Assembly: GCA_963543925.1 (NCBI GenBank)
Contig: CAUUCP010000005.1
Span: forward strand, 8,567 to 72,566
Source: Bacteroides_D sp963543925
GTDB lineage: Bacteria > Bacteroidota > Bacteroidia > Bacteroidales > CAJPTX01
DNA: 64,000 bases
Reading direction: 5' to 3'
The notes beneath the pieces are model-generated. The model worked only from the letters and a program-made list of their open reading frames with translations, had not been told where the DNA came from and made no database searches. Within the stretch, counting starts at the first letter, position 1. Each line of letters opens with the position of its first letter. The position numbers and the translations under genes were made by a program. Positions 61,886 to 64,000 of this stretch are shown here, piece after piece.

Positions 61886-63134
61886 ATACGGCAATCTAGG
61901 GCTCTTGGTAGCCCTTTTTTTACTGCTTTCGCTTCGTGCTGTTGGACAATTGAGCGTCTTTCCAGAGCCCTATCACCGAGCTGTTGCATGGCAGGCGCGT
62001 GGTTGGCACGGTGCGGCAGTCCAAGTGTTCGATTCGTTGCTTACTCGTAAAGCGGATATCGCTTACCTGCGAGGGGCGGCTGTCGGGTATCTTGCCCTCG
62101 GGATGCCCGATTCGGCACAGGCGCGTTTGGCGAAGTATCCGATGAAAGTATCTGGGTACAACCTTCTTCGTGCAGAAGTCGGCTGTTTCACAGGGCATAC
62201 CGATGAGGGGTTGACGGCACTGCGCGACTATTTGGGTGCGAAAGTCAAGGAGTCTGAGCAAGTCTTGCAACGCGACACGCTCTTACGTCCCTGCCATGTC
62301 GCTGCGGGGTGGGAAGCTCTTTGGAAAGAAGAGTGGTATACCACGGAGCAGCAGGGAGTGAATCATCTGGAGTATCTCGCAGAAAAGGGCGACTGGCGCC
62401 TTTTATTGGAGGAGTTGGACAATACCTACGCACGCCTCTCAAAACGCCCAGAATACGCCTTTTTACGCGCTTTGGCATTGGATGGTATTGGCGATCGGAA
62501 GAGTGCTCTTTTGGCGGCAGAAGTCGCCTCGGAGGCGCGCTCGCGGGAACTTCGTTATGCGCTCTTGCATGCACGGCTCATGTCGCAGCTGGGTTACAAG
62601 CGACAGGCGGAGGCGAAACTACTAGGTTTTCAGAAACGAGACCCTGCCAATCCTGCGCTCTTGCCCGTATTGGCGTGGGTGCAACTCGGGATCGGTCGCT
62701 TGCCTCTCGCCTATGCTACGGCACAGCGTTATCTCGCGTATTATCCACAGGATACGGCGATGCTCCATTGTGCAGCAGTGGCAGCTTCGAAGAACAAGCA
62801 GTACAGCCAAGCCCTGAACCTACTGGCTCGTCTACACACGTTGGCAGAGACGTCCCAACAGATTGAGGTCTTGCGCTTGCGCGCCGAAATCCTATCGATA
62901 CAGGGGGACTATCGTCAGGCGATTGTCGACTATCAGGAGGCGCTCACGCACCGCCCGCAAGACACGGCATTGCTACGCGGGGCGGCGATGAACTATTTTC
63001 AGATCAGAGATTCGGTACAAGGGTGCAAGCTCTTGGAGCGGGGACAGAAGCTCGGGCATCCTAATGCCGATCGGCTCTTGCGACGTTTCTGTCCCAAGGT
63101 TGGCGTAGGGGTTGGCGTAGGTGCTGGAGAGTAA
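61875..63134 (+). CDS. Exported TPR-repeat protein
   Basis: A 419-residue protein with a signal peptide (LLVALFLLLSLRAVGQ). The rest is a run of helical pairs of tetratricopeptide type, clearest at ~255-400 (PLAYATAQRYLAYYPQDTAMLHCAAVAASKNKQYSQALNLL, GDYRQAIVDYQEALTHRPQDTALLRGAAMNYF). Such domains bind partner proteins; here this would be in the periplasm or at the membrane. The 3' end codes for a short Gly-Val run (KVGVGVGVGAGE) from a 12-base repeat. The start overlaps the end of the phosphatase gene, so the pair is likely coupled. Confidence 0.85.
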   Translation: MTSKYGNLGLLVALFLLLSLRAVGQLSVFPEPYHRAVAWQARGWHGAAVQVFDSLLTRKADIAYLRGAAVGYLALGMPDSAQARLAKYPMKVSGYNLLRAEVGCFTGHTDEGLTALRDYLGAKVKESEQVLQRDTLLRPCHVAAGWEALWKEEWYTTEQQGVNHLEYLAEKGDWRLLLEELDNTYARLSKRPEYAFLRALALDGIGDRKSALLAAEVASEARSRELRYALLHARLMSQLGYKRQAEAKLLGFQKRDPANPALLPVLAWVQLGIGRLPLAYATAQRYLAYYPQDTAMLHCAAVAASKNKQYSQALNLLARLHTLAETSQQIEVLRLRAEILSIQGDYRQAIVDYQEALTHRPQDTALLRGAAMNYFQIRDSVQGCKLLERGQKLGHPNADRLLRRFCPKVGVGVGVGAGE

Positions 63135-63231
63135 ATTGGTCTCTGTGTGTTTTGCCGTTACTAGATACGTTGACACCGAACATTTACTATCTTGTGACGT
63201 TGTTTTAATAAACAAAACTTTATAACCTAAG

Positions 63232-63735
63232 ATGAGTGTTTTGGATTATACAAAGCTTTGCCCAGAGCAGAGCGCAAAGACGGTAGAAGCGTTAGCACAG
63301 TTGTTGGCTGATATGCAGGTGTTCTATACGAACCTCCGCGGCTTCCATTGGAATGTAAAGGGGTGTGAGTTCTATCAGCTCCACGCTTACTTTGAAAGCA
63401 CCTACGAAGCTTACGCGACACACATTGACGATGTGGCAGAGCGTATCCTCCAATTGGGCGGTAGCCCAGACTCGCACTTCTCGACCTATCTCAAGATGGC
63501 GAAGGTACAAGAGCAGTGCAGCAAGTGTCTTGACGGTCGCGGGATGTTGAAGAACGTTCTCGAAACCTTATCCTTCCTCGCAAACGAAGAACGTACCTTG
63601 TTGACTTCTTTGGATGCTAAGGATGCTGCAACGGCAGACCTCTTGACAGGATTTATTGCTGAACAAGAGAAGGCCATCTGGATGTTGGTGGCTATGTTGG
63701 ATGGTGGTGAATGCTGCTGCAAGGATAAAAAGTAG
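63232..63735 (+). CDS. dps: Dps-family DNA-protection / ferritin-like protein
   Basis: A 167-residue ferritin-like four-helix protein. The ferroxidase residues are visible in NLRGFHWNVKGCEFYQLHAYFESTYEAYATHIDDVAERI, shared between subunits as in other Dps proteins, with LGGSPDSHFSTYL next. It forms a 12-mer that stores iron and shields DNA from peroxide. The C-terminus has an unusual GECCCKDKK tail, which could bind metal. It stands alone with a strong terminator behind it. Confidence 0.93.
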   Translation: MSVLDYTKLCPEQSAKTVEALAQLLADMQVFYTNLRGFHWNVKGCEFYQLHAYFESTYEAYATHIDDVAERILQLGGSPDSHFSTYLKMAKVQEQCSKCLDGRGMLKNVLETLSFLANEERTLLTSLDAKDAATADLLTGFIAEQEKAIWMLVAMLDGGECCCKDKK

Positions 63736-63767
63736 GCTAAGCAAGCCGTTTTCTTTTGAGTCTTTTC

Positions 63768-63804
63768 AAGACGTCCCTCTGTGATATGGGGGACGTCTTT
63801 TTTT
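63768..63804 (+). terminator. Intrinsic terminator after dps
   Basis: A 12-bp stem with one G-U pair (63768-63779 with 63788-63799) and an 8-base loop runs into a T stretch (tctttttttg). It lies 32 bases after the dps stop. Confidence 0.9.
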
Positions 63805-63869
63805 GTATCGAATCCTACCGTGTCGCGTGATATGGGGGGCTACCATCTGAGGTTATTGTGCTAAAAGGG

Positions 63870-63950
63870 TAGTGTCCGTAAAAGTGTGTAAAGAAGCTAC
63901 CTATCTTCAGGTTCACCACTGTTTTTTATACGCATAGTGCATACTGCCGG
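63870..63950 (+). repeat. MITE-like repeat, isolated left module
   Basis: It starts with the same left end (tagtgtccgtaaaag + tgtgtaaag) and continues with ctacctat, ttttttatacgcatagtgcatact, matching the first ~80 bases of copies A and B. It stops at 63950, where a second left end begins. This is the module that copy D lacks. Confidence 0.75.
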
Positions 63951-64000
63951 TAGTGTCCGTAAAAGTGTGTAAGCGCCACGGTCACTCATTCCTCCAGCGA
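63951..64000 (+). repeat. MITE-like repeat left end, running out of the window
   Basis: A second left terminal repeat (63951-63973) directly abuts the preceding left module. The sequence after it (cgccacggtcactcattcc) does not look like the left module, so this may be a solo end or a different arrangement. The window stops at 64000. Confidence 0.6.

Overview
The window looks like a chromosomal segment of a Bacteroidota species, most likely Porphyromonas or a close relative in the Porphyromonadaceae. The reasons are type IX secretion parts (PorT, a PorP/SprF-family protein, type A and type B C-terminal sorting domains), a TamL-type lipoprotein, DUF3127, DUF1573 and TlpA-like thioredoxin families, and upstream boxes matching the Bacteroidota -7 consensus TAnnTTTG before many genes. 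The species cannot be fixed from the sequence alone. Most of the window has mixed-to-high GC, but the RloA/RloB-like pair near 2.6-4.6 kb is visibly AT-richer.

Layout. 1-6.5 kb is accessory: the 3' part of an Ig-like T9SS cargo gene, an RloA/RloB (AbiL-like) ATPase-TOPRIM pair on the minus strand, and a DUF285/BspA-like repeat protein. 6.5-7.4 kb has no genes and holds two modular, MITE-like repeat copies, followed by tRNA-Arg(CCG). 7.5-14 kb is a plus-strand run: FKBP lipoprotein, DUF3127, beta-helix lipoprotein, mnmH and polA. 14-18.6 kb holds a TonB-dependent receptor (-), nfo (+) and ddl (-). A third repeat copy lies at 18.7-19.05 kb. 19.3-26.1 kb carries three consecutive FKBP-like lipoproteins and sbcDC. 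26.2-28.3 kb has an AAA/PD-(D/E)XK protein (-) with a truncated, inverted repeat copy behind its promoter region. 28.4-37.8 kb carries a DUF1573 protein, an ABC-2 exporter, an outer-membrane barrel, nadC, nadA and an acyl-CoA ligase-like gene. 37.9-41.4 kb is a T9SS-linked trio: an unknown secreted protein, a type B cargo protein and PorP/SprF. 41.4-53.2 kb is mostly housekeeping: mutS2, trmH-like, tamL, a thioredoxin-like protein, fbp, pyk, GNAT, lolD-like and trmN-like. 53.3-63.7 kb has a type A T9SS cargo gene, an aminotransferase, a VWA-like secreted protein, ung, porT, a chemoreceptor-like protein, a histidine phosphatase, a TPR protein and dps. Further repeat ends lie at 63.87-64 kb.

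How the genes fit together. Envelope biogenesis dominates: secretion (porT, PorP/SprF), outer-membrane assembly (TamL), lipoprotein release (LolD-like), periplasmic or outer-membrane folding (four FKBP-type lipoproteins), export and nutrient uptake. DNA maintenance is the second theme (polA, nfo, sbcCD, mutS2, ung, dps). The most unusual element is the interspersed repeat family. Its copies have IS-like terminal inverted repeats, a conserved internal palindrome and 11-bp tandem bricks, and their parts recur truncated, reversed or separated, much like the BrickBuilt/MITE repeats described in P. gingivalis. Other points of interest are the low-GC RloA/RloB pair, the type B cargo/PorP trio with an unrecognised first gene, the stacked FKBP lipoproteins, a PolA with a degenerate proofreading domain, and an Ung lacking the intercalating leucine. 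No CRISPR array, rRNA, intact transposase or prophage was seen.
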